Below, one piece after another: positions 7,269 through 15,695 of a stretch of 64,000 nucleotides of DNA (its first letter is position 1; every line of letters begins with the position of its first letter). The translations under genes were made by a program, and so were the position numbers. This DNA comes from Phycisphaerales bacterium (lineage in GTDB: Bacteria > Planctomycetota > Phycisphaerae > Sedimentisphaerales > Anaerobacaceae): assembly GCA_003141315.1 (NCBI GenBank), contig PLLP01000017.1, positions 1 through 64,000 on the forward strand. The letters run 5' to 3'. The notes beneath the pieces are model-generated. The model was not told the DNA's origin, did not search any database, and saw nothing but the letters and a program-made list of their open reading frames with translations.

Positions 7269-8594
7269 ATGAAAATGACTTTCGTTTTTGATTTGTTATA
7301 TTTCATTGCAGCTATTTTAATCAGCCCCGTCCTGCTCTACAGGATGGTCCGGCACAAACGATACCGTGCAGGGTGGGCAAACCGCTTCGGGAAAATCTGC
7401 CGCAAATCGCCGGATAAAAAAAGCATCTGGATTCACGCCGTCAGCCTCGGCGAGATAAATGCCGTAAAAACGCTTGTCAATGAGCTTGACAAACTGCCCG
7501 GTTTCGAAATCGTCATAAGCAGCACAACAGATACCGGCTTTACGAGGGCAAAGGAACTGTACGGCAGCAAATTCACGGTTATTTATTTTCCGTTCGATTT
7601 GTCTTTTATTATGAAAAGGGCTTTTGCAAATTTGAACCCCGCAATCTGCATCCTCGTCGAGCTAGAAATCTGGCCGAACCTCGTTGGTATCGCGAACCGG
7701 AAAAATATTCCCGTTGTTGTCGTCAACGGCAGAATAGGCAACAAAAGCTACCCGAAATACAGGGCGTTTCGTCCGGTTGTAAAAAAGATATTTCAAGGAA
7801 TCACACTCACACTCGCACAAAGCCCGGAATATGCACAGCGGTTTATACAGCTCGGTGCGAAGGCGGACAGGGTGATTGTGGCAGGTTCGCTAAAATATGA
7901 CACTGCCCAGATTGCCGACAAGGTTGAAGGCGCAGACCGGCTCGCTGAAGGTTTAAATATACGCAAAGACCAGAGATTATTTGTTGCGGGAGGAACAGGA
8001 GACGGCGAGGAAAAAATAATACTGGAAGTGTACAAGAAAATTGTTTCGCAGGAAAAATTCCGGGACCTCCGCCTTGCCGTCATCCCGCGAAAGCCGGAAC
8101 GCTTCGACGAGGTTGACAACCTCATCAGGCAGGGGAGTTTCGAATCAATCCGATACAGTAAAATAAAGAACAAAACCTTAAATGTCGCTAATCAATCATC
8201 AATTAATGCGGTAATACTTGGCGATACTATGGGCGATTTGCGAAAATTTTATTCCCTCGCATCACTCATCTTTGTCGGACGCTCCCTTGTCCCAATGGGA
8301 GGCTCCGATATGGCCGAAGCCGCCGCTCTCGGCAAATGCACAATCTTCGGTCCTTACACTTTCAACTTCAACCAGACCGCTCGCGACCTGCTCGAAGACA
8401 AGGGCGCAATTCAGGTTAAAAATAATCTTGAATTATCAGAAGCAATTGAAAAATGTCTCGATGAGCCTGGTTATGCCCGGGAAATCGCCCGCAGCGGTCA
8501 AAATGTAATCCGGAAAAACCAGGGCGCTACGAAAAAAACAGCTGGAGAGATAAAGGCCATATTGGCCGGACAAGCCAGTTCAATCCGGGTCTGA
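7269..8594 (+). CDS. waaA: 3-deoxy-D-manno-octulosonic acid (Kdo) transferase
   Basis: Adds Kdo residues to lipid IVA at the cytoplasmic face of the inner membrane. The N-terminal anchor helix (FDLLYFIAAILISPVLLYR, residues 6-24) is followed by a GT30 domain. Typical segments are WIHAVSLGEINAVKTL, SSTTDTGFTRAK and VELEIWPN, and near the C-terminus FVGRSLVPMGGSDMAEAAA. I start at the ATG at 7269 (441 residues), behind the AAAGGA at 7264-7268; an ATG at 7275 is equally possible. The frame is open further upstream but that part runs into the tRNA and is not coding. With lpxB at 28-29 kb it indicates lipid A with a Kdo core. Confidence 0.93.
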   Translation: MKMTFVFDLLYFIAAILISPVLLYRMVRHKRYRAGWANRFGKICRKSPDKKSIWIHAVSLGEINAVKTLVNELDKLPGFEIVISSTTDTGFTRAKELYGSKFTVIYFPFDLSFIMKRAFANLNPAICILVELEIWPNLVGIANRKNIPVVVVNGRIGNKSYPKYRAFRPVVKKIFQGITLTLAQSPEYAQRFIQLGAKADRVIVAGSLKYDTAQIADKVEGADRLAEGLNIRKDQRLFVAGGTGDGEEKIILEVYKKIVSQEKFRDLRLAVIPRKPERFDEVDNLIRQGSFESIRYSKIKNKTLNVANQSSINAVILGDTMGDLRKFYSLASLIFVGRSLVPMGGSDMAEAAALGKCTIFGPYTFNFNQTARDLLEDKGAIQVKNNLELSEAIEKCLDEPGYAREIARSGQNVIRKNQGATKKTAGEIKAILAGQASSIRV

Positions 8595-8639
8595 AAAAAA
8601 ACTGCGGCACCTTAAAAAGTTCAACCGGCTGCAAAATAA

Positions 8640-10178
8640 TTAATTGTCCCTGCCGCCGAATATAAACCGCATCTTGCCGACGTTGGGTATAATTGCAAAA
8701 GGAAAACTGCTCTGCCCTATACTCGGCCTGAAACCGCCGGGCCAATAGACAAAGACCGCCTTGCCCACAAGATAATCTCGCGGCACTATTCCTTCGTCAT
8801 ATTCCCTGCCGTTATTACCAATCCCTTTGCTTTCCCACCACCTGCAATCTTCGCTGTTTGGGCTGTTGTCGCCGAGAACAAAATACTGGTCGGCCTTGAG
8901 TGTTAGCGGGCTTCCCTCGTCTGCCCTTAAAATTTTCCTTCCTTGTCTTTCTCTGCCGGATGTATAATAAGTATCTCTGACGATTGACAGGTGCGACAAA
9001 GTAAGCTTCCCGCTGCCCAGTATCTCCACCCGCGGTTCGATATTGGTTTTTCTTTCGCCTGCATCGCCCGGCCTAAGCCCCAAATCATAAGACAATTTTT
9101 CGCTGCCCGCCTCAAAAACGAGCTGATGGTCAACGTTTGCGAATTTGATGCGAACCGGCCTGCCGGATAAAACCAGTGCGGTCTCCTTGCTTGCCAGTTC
9201 CGTCTCGCTGCCGCCGAACGTCCTGGAAATCTTCATCTTTCCCTTATTATCGACCCACGCCTTGTAAATCGTCTGGTATTTGCTCAATGAAATCCCCGCT
9301 CCTCCTTCGTCGCCTTTGCAGATAACATAAAAGCTCGCCATCAGGTCGCTGCAAACGGGCATATTTCTGTAATCATCAACATCGTTATATGCATAAGCGG
9401 TTCTGAAATCGTTGCCCAGCTTCGTATCGTAAGCCAGTGCGTTGACCTGGTCGGCGGGACTATCGAGAGAAAATAAGACAGGATTTGCGGGGTCTTCTTT
9501 CCATAGAGAACCCGCCGTCACAAACGGCTGCTTCCAGTTGTGACCGTTGAATGTCCCTTCGTCGGGCAGGGCGGGCTGATAATCATTGTCGTACACCGGC
9601 ATCCACAATTCTTCCTGGACCTTGGGCGGCTTTCTCGCTATCAATCCATTGATATAGACATCGCCGTCGATTATCTCCACCGTTTCTCCGGGTCTTGCTA
9701 TCATACGTTTGATAAAGTTTATCGGCGGCTCAAGCGGATTCTTAAACACAACAACATCCCATCGCTTCGGCTCGACAAACTGGTAAATACATTTCAGCAC
9801 CAGAATCCTGTCGCCGTTCGAGACCTCCTCTGCCCGGCCGGTATTGTCTATAAAACCGCAGCTCGGGCAACGCGTCGGCGGCAATCCCATAGCACCGGCG
9901 GGAACATTATCTTTGAGCAGCCGGTATCGTTCCGGCACAAACCCGTATTCATATGGAAACCCGCATTGGCGACAACGCAGCCGGAAATGCGCCCCCATTA
10001 GCGTATCTGCCATACTGCCCGTCGGTATTCGGAATGCCTCCATCACAAATGCCCGGAAAACAAAGGCCAGAATAAATGCCGTCACTAACCACTCAACGGT
10101 ATTGACAACCTCTTCTGCCCAGTTTTTGCCGGACCCGCTCCCGGTCCCTTTTTTTTCTGTATCAGCAATATTTACCAT
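8640..10178 (-). CDS. lepB: Signal peptidase I with zinc-ribbon and periplasmic insertions
   Basis: Membrane-bound peptidase (family S26) that removes signal peptides outside the inner membrane. One anchor helix lies at about residues 28-46. The catalytic Ser is 55 in RIPTGSM and the Lys is 157 in FIKRMIARPGE. The C-terminal box GDNSPNSEDCR starts at 436. The 512 residues are about twice the size of simple homologues. An insert between Ser and Lys holds two Cys pairs (69/72 and 104/107) that look like a zinc ribbon. A second insert of about 200 residues separates the Lys box from the C-terminal box. The ATG at 10178 is chosen; a GTG at 10247 would add 23 residues. Confidence 0.93.
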   Translation of the reverse strand: MVNIADTEKKGTGSGSGKNWAEEVVNTVEWLVTAFILAFVFRAFVMEAFRIPTGSMADTLMGAHFRLRCRQCGFPYEYGFVPERYRLLKDNVPAGAMGLPPTRCPSCGFIDNTGRAEEVSNGDRILVLKCIYQFVEPKRWDVVVFKNPLEPPINFIKRMIARPGETVEIIDGDVYINGLIARKPPKVQEELWMPVYDNDYQPALPDEGTFNGHNWKQPFVTAGSLWKEDPANPVLFSLDSPADQVNALAYDTKLGNDFRTAYAYNDVDDYRNMPVCSDLMASFYVICKGDEGGAGISLSKYQTIYKAWVDNKGKMKISRTFGGSETELASKETALVLSGRPVRIKFANVDHQLVFEAGSEKLSYDLGLRPGDAGERKTNIEPRVEILGSGKLTLSHLSIVRDTYYTSGRERQGRKILRADEGSPLTLKADQYFVLGDNSPNSEDCRWWESKGIGNNGREYDEGIVPRDYLVGKAVFVYWPGGFRPSIGQSSFPFAIIPNVGKMRFIFGGRDN

Positions 10179-10247
10179 ATTTATAGTAATTCCCTGGCTT
10201 CGCCCAAGACGGTGAATTTGTCGAATTTGTTGTGAATAATCATTCAC

Positions 10248-10622
10248 AAAAGACCCGATTTTTCAACCAGATTCCCGCTTAAAGCGAATAATTATGCACT
10301 ATTTATCTACCCGGTCAACCGGCTATTCTTATCCATCAGCAAAGCTTTTCGAGAGCCTCGATTGCCTGCTCAAAAAACCGTCTTGATGTTTAATGACATA
10401 ACCTTTTGGTATTAAAAGGGTTATGTTGCGGTATTCTGCCGAACAAATATGAAAAAAAGGAAGCCTCTACAGAAATTTTTGAAAAATATTTTCCCTCCTG
10501 AAAACTATTCTGCTGCTGAATCTCACGCCGTCATTACTGCTTTTTGACGCAAAAGTCTTACGATAACCGGTACATCTGCTGCCAAGTCCCTGCTAAACAA
10601 ATTTTTTTTATCTAAAAATTGC
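10248..10622. other. Intergenic region between divergent lepB and HU genes
   Basis: AT-rich DNA with no recognised gene. It contains a short + strand ORF at 10449-10547 (32 codons, starting MKKRKPLQKF), without a convincing ribosome binding site and without a recognised family. I see no repeat family here. Confidence 0.4.
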
Positions 10623-10651
10623 TTGATGAACAGAAGTCATTGTTGTATAGT
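10623..10651 (+). promoter_or_regulatory. Strong sigma-70 promoter for the HU-cold shock operon
   Basis: TTGATG (10623-10628), an exact 17-base spacer and TATAGT (10646-10651). Transcription would begin near 10658, leaving a leader of about 205 bases before the HU start codon. The leader contains a 33-codon ORF (10760-10861, starting MKSFFKEEKS) that ends 3 bases before the HU ATG. Confidence 0.6.
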
Positions 10652-10864
10652 GCCTTGTATCTCCTTTAGAATTTCTGTGCGGTTTTTTGTTCTCTGACAA
10701 AAACTTCGATTGCTTATTTGAAACAACAGGATGTTTTTAGAGTTGCTGGATGAGAATTTATGAAAAGTTTTTTTAAAGAAGAAAAAAGCGGCTGCCGAGG
10801 AGCCCTACAATTTGATAGTTTTTTTGCGGTGTTCGACCGTCAATTCCAACAGAAGAGGTAGTTT

Positions 10865-11176
10865 ATGGCCACAATAAAGAAGAAAGAACTTATAGACCTT
10901 ATAGCTGACCATTCGCAGGCAAAAAGAATTTTGGTTAAACAGATTGTCCAGTCTTTTCTCGAAGAAATTATCGCGCAGTTATGCAAAGGCAACCGGCTCG
11001 AATTCAGGGATTTCGGCGTCTTTGAAACCAAAAAGAGGGCAGCGCGAACTGCTCAAAACCCGAAAACTCTCGAGCGTGTCGAAGTGCCGGCCAAAAGAAC
11101 CGTTAAATTCAAGATGGGCCGGCGTATGAAGGAAGGCCTCAGCGAATCTGCCGTTAATCCCGTAAAAGGAAAATAA
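10865..11176 (+). CDS. HU/IHF family DNA-binding protein
   Basis: A nucleoid protein of 103 residues with the complete HU fold: two N-terminal helices with KKKELIDLIA, the saddle with EFRDFGVFETKKRAARTAQNP (about residues 55-75), the DNA-binding arm and a C-terminal helix. HU/IHF dimers bend and compact DNA. An AGAGG element at 10854-10858 precedes the ATG. The preceding leader is long, and a cold-shock protein follows 60 bases downstream on the same strand, so the two are probably co-transcribed. Whether it behaves as HU or IHF cannot be told from sequence. Confidence 0.93.
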   Translation: MATIKKKELIDLIADHSQAKRILVKQIVQSFLEEIIAQLCKGNRLEFRDFGVFETKKRAARTAQNPKTLERVEVPAKRTVKFKMGRRMKEGLSESAVNPVKGK

Positions 11177-11236
11177 ATGGTGAGCAAATTAGTGGTGAGT
11201 CCAGTCGAACCAAAATTGTTGTAAAGGAGATTGTAT

Positions 11237-11491
11237 ATGGCAGAAGGGACAGTTAAATGGTTTAACCCACGGAAGGGTTATGGTTTTATCTCTACCACTG
11301 AAGGAAAAGATATCTTTGTTCACTACGCTAATATAGCAGGACAGGGCGGCTATAAAACCTTAAACGAAGGTGATGTTGTCACTTTTGACGTTGTCGAGGG
11401 TGAAAAAGGGCCGAGAGCTGAAAACGTCGTGCAGAAAACTCCGGCACAGAAACCAGGCAGAGTGGAAGATAAAGAATATCCGAAAAGTTAA
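11237..11491 (+). CDS. Cold-shock domain protein
   Basis: An 84-residue single OB-fold protein. RNP1 is KGYGFIS and RNP2 is DIFVHYANI, preceded by the typical GTVKWFNP start. It binds single-stranded RNA/DNA and melts mRNA structure. AAAGGAG at 11223-11229 precedes the ATG at 11237; an in-frame TTG two codons earlier is not needed. The last 20 or so residues (GPRAENVVQKTPAQKPG onward) form a charged tail slightly longer than in minimal Csp proteins. It follows the HU gene. Confidence 0.95.
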   Translation: MAEGTVKWFNPRKGYGFISTTEGKDIFVHYANIAGQGGYKTLNEGDVVTFDVVEGEKGPRAENVVQKTPAQKPGRVEDKEYPKS

Positions 11492-11701
11492 TAGTACTGC
11501 CATGCATCACCCCGCGTCAACAAACTGATTGTAAAAGGTTGTCTCGTTTTAGCCCCCGCCGTTGTGTTTCGCCTGTCGCCCGGGCCTGTGTTGAAAGACC
11601 CGCAGGCAGACCAAAGCAGTTGTATATCCTGTTGAAAAAACAGTGAATGCTCTGAAGGTTTTTTTTATTTAAGATTGATTATGTTTTCCGGCGAGCAAAA
11701 A

Positions 11702-12340
11702 ATGACTGGACAGGCCGAACCGCTTAATGGCCTTACGTGCAGCGTGCTTGTCCTCAACAAACACTATATGGCCATCCGCGTAATCGAGGCCAAACGCGCA
11801 TTCTCGCTCCTCTTTCGCCAGCTTGCTGAAGTTGTCGCTTGCGAGGAAGGCACTTATTGCAATTACAATTTCAAGAGCTGGTGCGAAGTAAGCCGGTTCA
11901 AACGAAATTTTCAGCCCGATATGTACGACTGGGTATCAACCGTGAATTTCCACGTCGCCGTTCCGAAAATTATCCGGCTTCTTTTTTATGACCGCTTGCC
12001 CAGAAACGAGGTGAAATTCAATCGCCGGAATATTTTCGCACGCGACAGAAACTCCTGCCAGTATTGCGGCAAAAAATTCCACACAAGCGAATTGTCGCTC
12101 GACCACGTCATACCGAGAAGTCTCGGCGGCAAAGCTACCTGGGAAAATATCGTTTGTGCCTGCACCAGTTGCAATGTCCGAAAAGGCGGCAGGCTGCCGA
12201 AAGAGGCGGGTATGACCCTGATAAAACTGCCCGTAAAACCGAAACGCAATCCTCTTATCCACGTCCATCTCGGCACCGAACGCTATAGCAGCTGGAAGCA
12301 ATTCCTCGACCACGCCTACTGGTCCGTAGAACTCAAATAA
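11702..12340 (+). CDS. HNH endonuclease family protein
   Basis: A 212-residue protein with a C-terminal HNH module. The zinc-binding CQYCGKKF pair is followed by LSLDHVIPRSLGG (His of the beta-beta-alpha-metal fold), then ENIVCACTSCNVRKGGR with the second Cys pair and the Asn. The N-terminal half starts with the VLVLNKHYMAIRVIEAKRAF segment common to this stand-alone HNH family, which is widespread in bacteria and of unknown role. GGCGAG 6 bases before the ATG at 11702 supports that start; an ATG at 11681 and a TTG at 11675 are alternatives. No modification or restriction partner is adjacent, so a restriction role is not supported. Confidence 0.88.
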   Translation: MTGQAEPLNGLTCSVLVLNKHYMAIRVIEAKRAFSLLFRQLAEVVACEEGTYCNYNFKSWCEVSRFKRNFQPDMYDWVSTVNFHVAVPKIIRLLFYDRLPRNEVKFNRRNIFARDRNSCQYCGKKFHTSELSLDHVIPRSLGGKATWENIVCACTSCNVRKGGRLPKEAGMTLIKLPVKPKRNPLIHVHLGTERYSSWKQFLDHAYWSVELK

Positions 12341-12347
12341 TTCGGCC

Positions 12348-12380
12348 CCGCCTATGGCGGCGAGATACCGTATCTTTTTT
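12348..12380 (+). terminator. Possible terminator after the HNH gene
   Basis: CCGCC-TAT-GGCGG (12348-12360) is followed directly by AGATA-CCG-TATCT (12363-12375) and a run of T. It begins 8 bases after the stop codon. The second stem is short, so strength is uncertain. Confidence 0.45.
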
Positions 12381-12518
12381 AACTTTTGGGTTCCATATTT
12401 AAGATAAAGGTTGCTAAAGAACTTCCACTGTAAAACCGATAAATTTTAATGAACCTGCACTCTGCTGGTTCGTATAAACTTATAGGACTATAAGCGCTTC
12501 TTATCGAAAGGGGCAGAA

Positions 12519-13208
12519 ATGATTCGGGAACTTGTCACAAGACGCCGCCGGCGGGTATTGGTGGATGTGAACACCCAAAGGGATTTTCTGCTCGCCGAAG
12601 GCAGCGCCTGCATAAGAAACCACAGAAGAGTTTTATCGCATATTCGCAGAATAATGGCGTGGGCCAGAATCAGGCATATTCCGATTATTTCAGTCTGCGA
12701 CGTATATCCCGGCGATGATGGCGCATCCTGCTGCATAGACGGTACCGATGGCCAGAAAAAGGTGCGATATACCGTGATGCATAATCATGTAAGTTTTCCC
12801 GCTGACGGCCACGCCGACCTTTCGGGCGGCATTCTCAAACAATACAGGCAGGTTATTCTTAACAAACGCTGCGTTGACCCGTTCGATGAGCCGAGGATTG
12901 AAAGGCTGCTTACCGAAGTGAAGGGTAGTGAGTTTATCGTCGTCGGGGCGGGCACTGAAACCTCGGTGATGGCTACCGTACTCGGATTGCTGCAGCAGGG
13001 AAAGAAGGTCTCCGTTGTAATTGATGCTGTTGGTTCACAGGACAGCAGGGCTGCCGAACTGGCCCTGCGGAAAATGAAGGCAAAAGGCGCCAAACTCGCA
13101 GAGACACGAGATATTGCCGGCACGACACACTTGCTTCAGGTAGGCGCCTGCGATTGCAAACGTTGCCGCGGCTCATCGGAATTAAAACACGTCGAGAGCA
13201 ACAACTAA
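12519..13208 (+). CDS. Isochorismatase-like hydrolase with Ser in the Cys position
   Basis: A 229-residue protein of the isochorismatase/cysteine-hydrolase fold. It has LVDVNTQRDFL (Asp16 of the triad), NKRCVDPF (Lys117) and VVGAGTETSVMATVLGLL. In the last motif the usual catalytic Cys is Ser149. True isochorismatases also lack the Cys, whereas nicotinamidases and other amidohydrolases need it, so the reaction is unclear. A short Cys-rich tail, CDCKRC, near residue 210 is not part of the family core. AAGGGG at about 12508-12513 supports the ATG at 12519. The downstream nitroreductase is convergent. Confidence 0.82.
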   Translation: MIRELVTRRRRRVLVDVNTQRDFLLAEGSACIRNHRRVLSHIRRIMAWARIRHIPIISVCDVYPGDDGASCCIDGTDGQKKVRYTVMHNHVSFPADGHADLSGGILKQYRQVILNKRCVDPFDEPRIERLLTEVKGSEFIVVGAGTETSVMATVLGLLQQGKKVSVVIDAVGSQDSRAAELALRKMKAKGAKLAETRDIAGTTHLLQVGACDCKRCRGSSELKHVESNN

Positions 13209-13216
13209 TTTTAAGA

Positions 13217-13258
13217 GACTCAAGACCCCAGACTCAAGACACAAGACGCAGGACTCAA
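13217..13258. repeat. Degenerate short-word repeat (ACTCAAGAC type)
   Basis: Variants of GACTCAAGACC / ACAAGACGC repeat head to tail for about 42 bases between two convergent genes. The right end overlaps the stop codon of the nitroreductase gene. Confidence 0.6.
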
Positions 13259-13773
13259 TCCGCAAACTGCCAGTTGTTGAAGCATGCTATTTTTTCTACG
13301 GGCTTTCGATTTTGTTCCTGCTGCTTGTCAGCTGGGTAGCCAATCGCCAATAATTCCACAATCGTAATATCAGCCGGTATGCCGGCGAGGGGTTTCACCT
13401 TTTCAGGATAAAACGAGCCTATCCAGCAGGTCGCAAGCCCAAGCTCTGTCGCCTCCAGGCAGATATGTTCCAGTGCGATAGCCACGTCGACCGTCCCCGC
13501 GGGCTGGCCGCACCGCATCAGGTAATCCGTGTTGGTGCAGGCCACAATAATCGCTCCAGCCTTTTCTATGAATGACTGGTTGTTTGCCGCCTGTGCCAGT
13601 TTTTGTTTTTTCTCTTTGTCTGTGATAATTACAAATCGCCAGTCCTGAAGATTTTTCGCCGACGGCGCAAGCCTCGCTGCTTCGAGAAGTTGACTAAGCT
13701 TTTCAGACTCAATCTCCTTTTCCTTATACGAGCGGCAGGAATATCGCTTTTTAATAGCTTCAAACACATCCAT
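13255..13773 (-). CDS. Nitroreductase family protein
   Basis: An FMN-dependent NAD(P)H oxidoreductase fold of 172 residues. The N-terminal motif KKRYSCRSYKEKEI (about residues 8-21) and APSAKNLQDWRFVIIT (about 36-51) bind FMN phosphate and ring. GLATCWIGSF near 128 and VVELLAIGYP-like ITIVELLAIGYP near 150 are the usual C-terminal elements. The physiological substrate cannot be assigned. It lies 36 bases downstream of the S8 peptidase gene on the same strand and may be read through from it. Confidence 0.92.
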   Translation of the reverse strand: MDVFEAIKKRYSCRSYKEKEIESEKLSQLLEAARLAPSAKNLQDWRFVIITDKEKKQKLAQAANNQSFIEKAGAIIVACTNTDYLMRCGQPAGTVDVAIALEHICLEATELGLATCWIGSFYPEKVKPLAGIPADITIVELLAIGYPADKQQEQNRKPVEKIACFNNWQFAD

Positions 13774-13808
13774 AATTATACTCCAAAAAATTGCAGTTTC
13801 TTAATGTT

Positions 13809-15428
13809 CTATTTACTCTTGCCGGTTTCTGAAGAAACCTTGGTCTTTTTGACCAGATTGATAAATTCTCTTGGATTAATGATTTTTTCGCCACCGGGCG
13901 TTACATAGGCCGACTGGAAAAGCAACTGGCGCATCTGTTCAGGCGAAAGAGCCGGATTTATCTGCCAACCCATAGCGAGGACACCGGCACAATAAGGTAT
14001 TGCCCAACTCAGGCCGCCCCGTCCGCAGTATTGGTAACCGAATTTACCTTTATCATATTCTTCTGCTGTTGTTCTGGGACTTGAAGGAACAAGAATCCGT
14101 CCGGGGTAGCTTTGCGGCGGTTGGCCGGGGTAACCAGGTGTGCATTTTTTCACATCTTCGGGCTCATCCGCACTGCACCAACAGGAGCTAATGAATCCAT
14201 GGTGCGTAGTACAATCGAGAACGAGAATGCCTGCCTTCTCGGCGCGGGCGCAGGCTTCATCCCACATTTGCTGATTTTTATCAAAGGGAGAACCAGCTCC
14301 TGAAGGCGCAGCAGAAACCGATACGACACGAATTTTTTCCGAGGCAGGTAAGTCCTCATTTTGTTCGATAATCCAATCGAGGGCCTTTGCATAATAGTCT
14401 GCGTCCTTCTTCCATGATGGGGCAGCCGCATAATATACTCGTGCCTCTGGGGCAGTTCCGCAGTTAGTTCCCACAAGCAGACTTGTGACCGCAGGTCCGT
14501 GCATACTGCTTTCCGATTCGCAACCTGTATCGTAATACTTTACTATCTTTCCGGCAAATTCAGGATGGTCCAGATACAAAGGCTGGTCGATGATTGCTAC
14601 ATTGATACCTTTGCCGGTTATACTCTGTCGATGTAAACTTCGCACGCCCAAGCCGGGATTCATTGCTTTTTTGAGCAGCACCACCGGGTTATTCCCCATA
14701 GGCAATCTTGCTGCTACTGGCCAGACTGACTGCTGGTTAAAGGTCAGCGTGGTAATGAGACCCATTCTGCTTGAGAGGTTGAGCTTGCTCATATCTTTAA
14801 ATCGCACATCGTCGAACTGCTCAACCGATGTTATTGGTTTTACAGTTGTGAATGAGTCGTTGCCGCCACTGCCAAAATCACTGCGAGTCAAATACAACGC
14901 CGATACTCTGTAGTCTGCGAAGAAGAACCGAACGTTCTGTCCTGCAGGTTTGTAGTAGCAAGCACCTTTTCTGCCGTCAACGTCTTTGCAAAGGACGCCA
15001 TCTTCCCATTCTATAGACCGGCCTGTAACTGTTTGCCGCGGCTGGCCAACGACAACAAGCACCTCATCGAGTGTTGAGCCAACCCGGATTTTTCCTTTGT
15101 AGAGATAACCTATTTCCTCTTGTTCAAATCGTACTTCACTAACCTTACCTTCGCTTATGACAATCTGAAACCGATTTGAACAATAAGAAGCGATATATGT
15201 TGAGGGCAGATTATCTTTTGTAAACGTTTTATTGCCCCAAAGATATTTTTCCGGCTCGCCGAAAATCCTGACAACATCAATAAGGGTAGCGTTGTTGACA
15301 TCCAATTGAGTGACCTTATCGTTGATGTTTGCGTCAGCGGCGTGTGCCGACGGCGTATTCACAAACAGCACGAATAGGGACAGGCAGGACGCAGCGAAAC
15401 AGCCGTAGGTTTTTTTGGAAGTGAACAT
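13809..15428 (-). CDS. Secreted subtilisin-like (S8) serine peptidase
   Basis: A 539-residue exported protein. A signal peptide covers about residues 1-30 (cleavage after SAHA). Residues 40-190 hold two modules beginning DVVRIFGEPEKYLWG and DEVLVVVGQPRQTV, resembling the small SmpA/OmlA-like fold. The S8 domain follows, with Asp281 (AIIDQPL), His310 (SSMHGPAVTSLLVG) and Ser474 (GLSWAIPYCAG; the usual GTSMAxP motif is altered but the Ser is kept). The triad looks complete. Several Cys pairs in the catalytic domain suggest disulfides. Substrate unknown. Confidence 0.87.
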   Translation of the reverse strand: MFTSKKTYGCFAASCLSLFVLFVNTPSAHAADANINDKVTQLDVNNATLIDVVRIFGEPEKYLWGNKTFTKDNLPSTYIASYCSNRFQIVISEGKVSEVRFEQEEIGYLYKGKIRVGSTLDEVLVVVGQPRQTVTGRSIEWEDGVLCKDVDGRKGACYYKPAGQNVRFFFADYRVSALYLTRSDFGSGGNDSFTTVKPITSVEQFDDVRFKDMSKLNLSSRMGLITTLTFNQQSVWPVAARLPMGNNPVVLLKKAMNPGLGVRSLHRQSITGKGINVAIIDQPLYLDHPEFAGKIVKYYDTGCESESSMHGPAVTSLLVGTNCGTAPEARVYYAAAPSWKKDADYYAKALDWIIEQNEDLPASEKIRVVSVSAAPSGAGSPFDKNQQMWDEACARAEKAGILVLDCTTHHGFISSCWCSADEPEDVKKCTPGYPGQPPQSYPGRILVPSSPRTTAEEYDKGKFGYQYCGRGGLSWAIPYCAGVLAMGWQINPALSPEQMRQLLFQSAYVTPGGEKIINPREFINLVKKTKVSSETGKSK

Positions 15429-15501
15429 TTTTGTTTCTCCTAATATTTTCTTTGCTGAATTCTTACAGACCGATTGAACTGCATCCGGCCTTTAAGAATA
15501 T

Positions 15502-15530
15502 AATATAAACAATTGAAAAGATTGACGCAA
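15502..15530 (-). promoter_or_regulatory. Promoter for the S8 peptidase gene
   Basis: On the minus strand, TTGCGT (15525-15530), a 17-base spacer and TATATT (15502-15507), about 75 bases upstream of the start codon. Its -35 overlaps the -35 of the divergent tRNA-Val promoter. Confidence 0.5.
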
Positions 15531-15550
15531 GGGCGAAAAATGGGTATCGT
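15522..15550 (+). promoter_or_regulatory. Promoter for tRNA-Val
   Basis: TTGACG (15522-15527), a 17-base spacer and TATCGT (15545-15550). A start near 15557 would lie 21 bases before the mature tRNA. Confidence 0.5.
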
Positions 15551-15577
15551 AATTGCCGGAATTATCGTTTGAATTTC

Positions 15578-15651
15578 GGGCGATTAGCTCAATTGGCTAG
15601 AGCGCCTGCCTTACACGCAGGAGGTCACTGGTTCGAGTCCAGTATCGCCCA
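15578..15651 (+). tRNA. tRNA-Val (anticodon UAC)
   Basis: A 74-base cloverleaf. The acceptor stem is GGGCGAT (15578-15584) with ATCGCCC (15644-15650), discriminator A. The D arm is TAGCTCAATTGGCTAGAGC. The anticodon stem CCTGC/GCAGG encloses loop CTTACAC (anticodon TAC). The T arm includes GGTTCGAGTCC. CCA is not encoded. Confidence 0.97.
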
Positions 15652-15695
15652 GTTTTCAATAGGATCAGTTGCAAAATTTTTGGAAGGGTGAGTTC

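Noticed and set aside
11702-12340. Restriction enzyme from the HNH gene
   Set aside because: No methyltransferase or specificity gene is adjacent, and the family is a common stand-alone HNH type.
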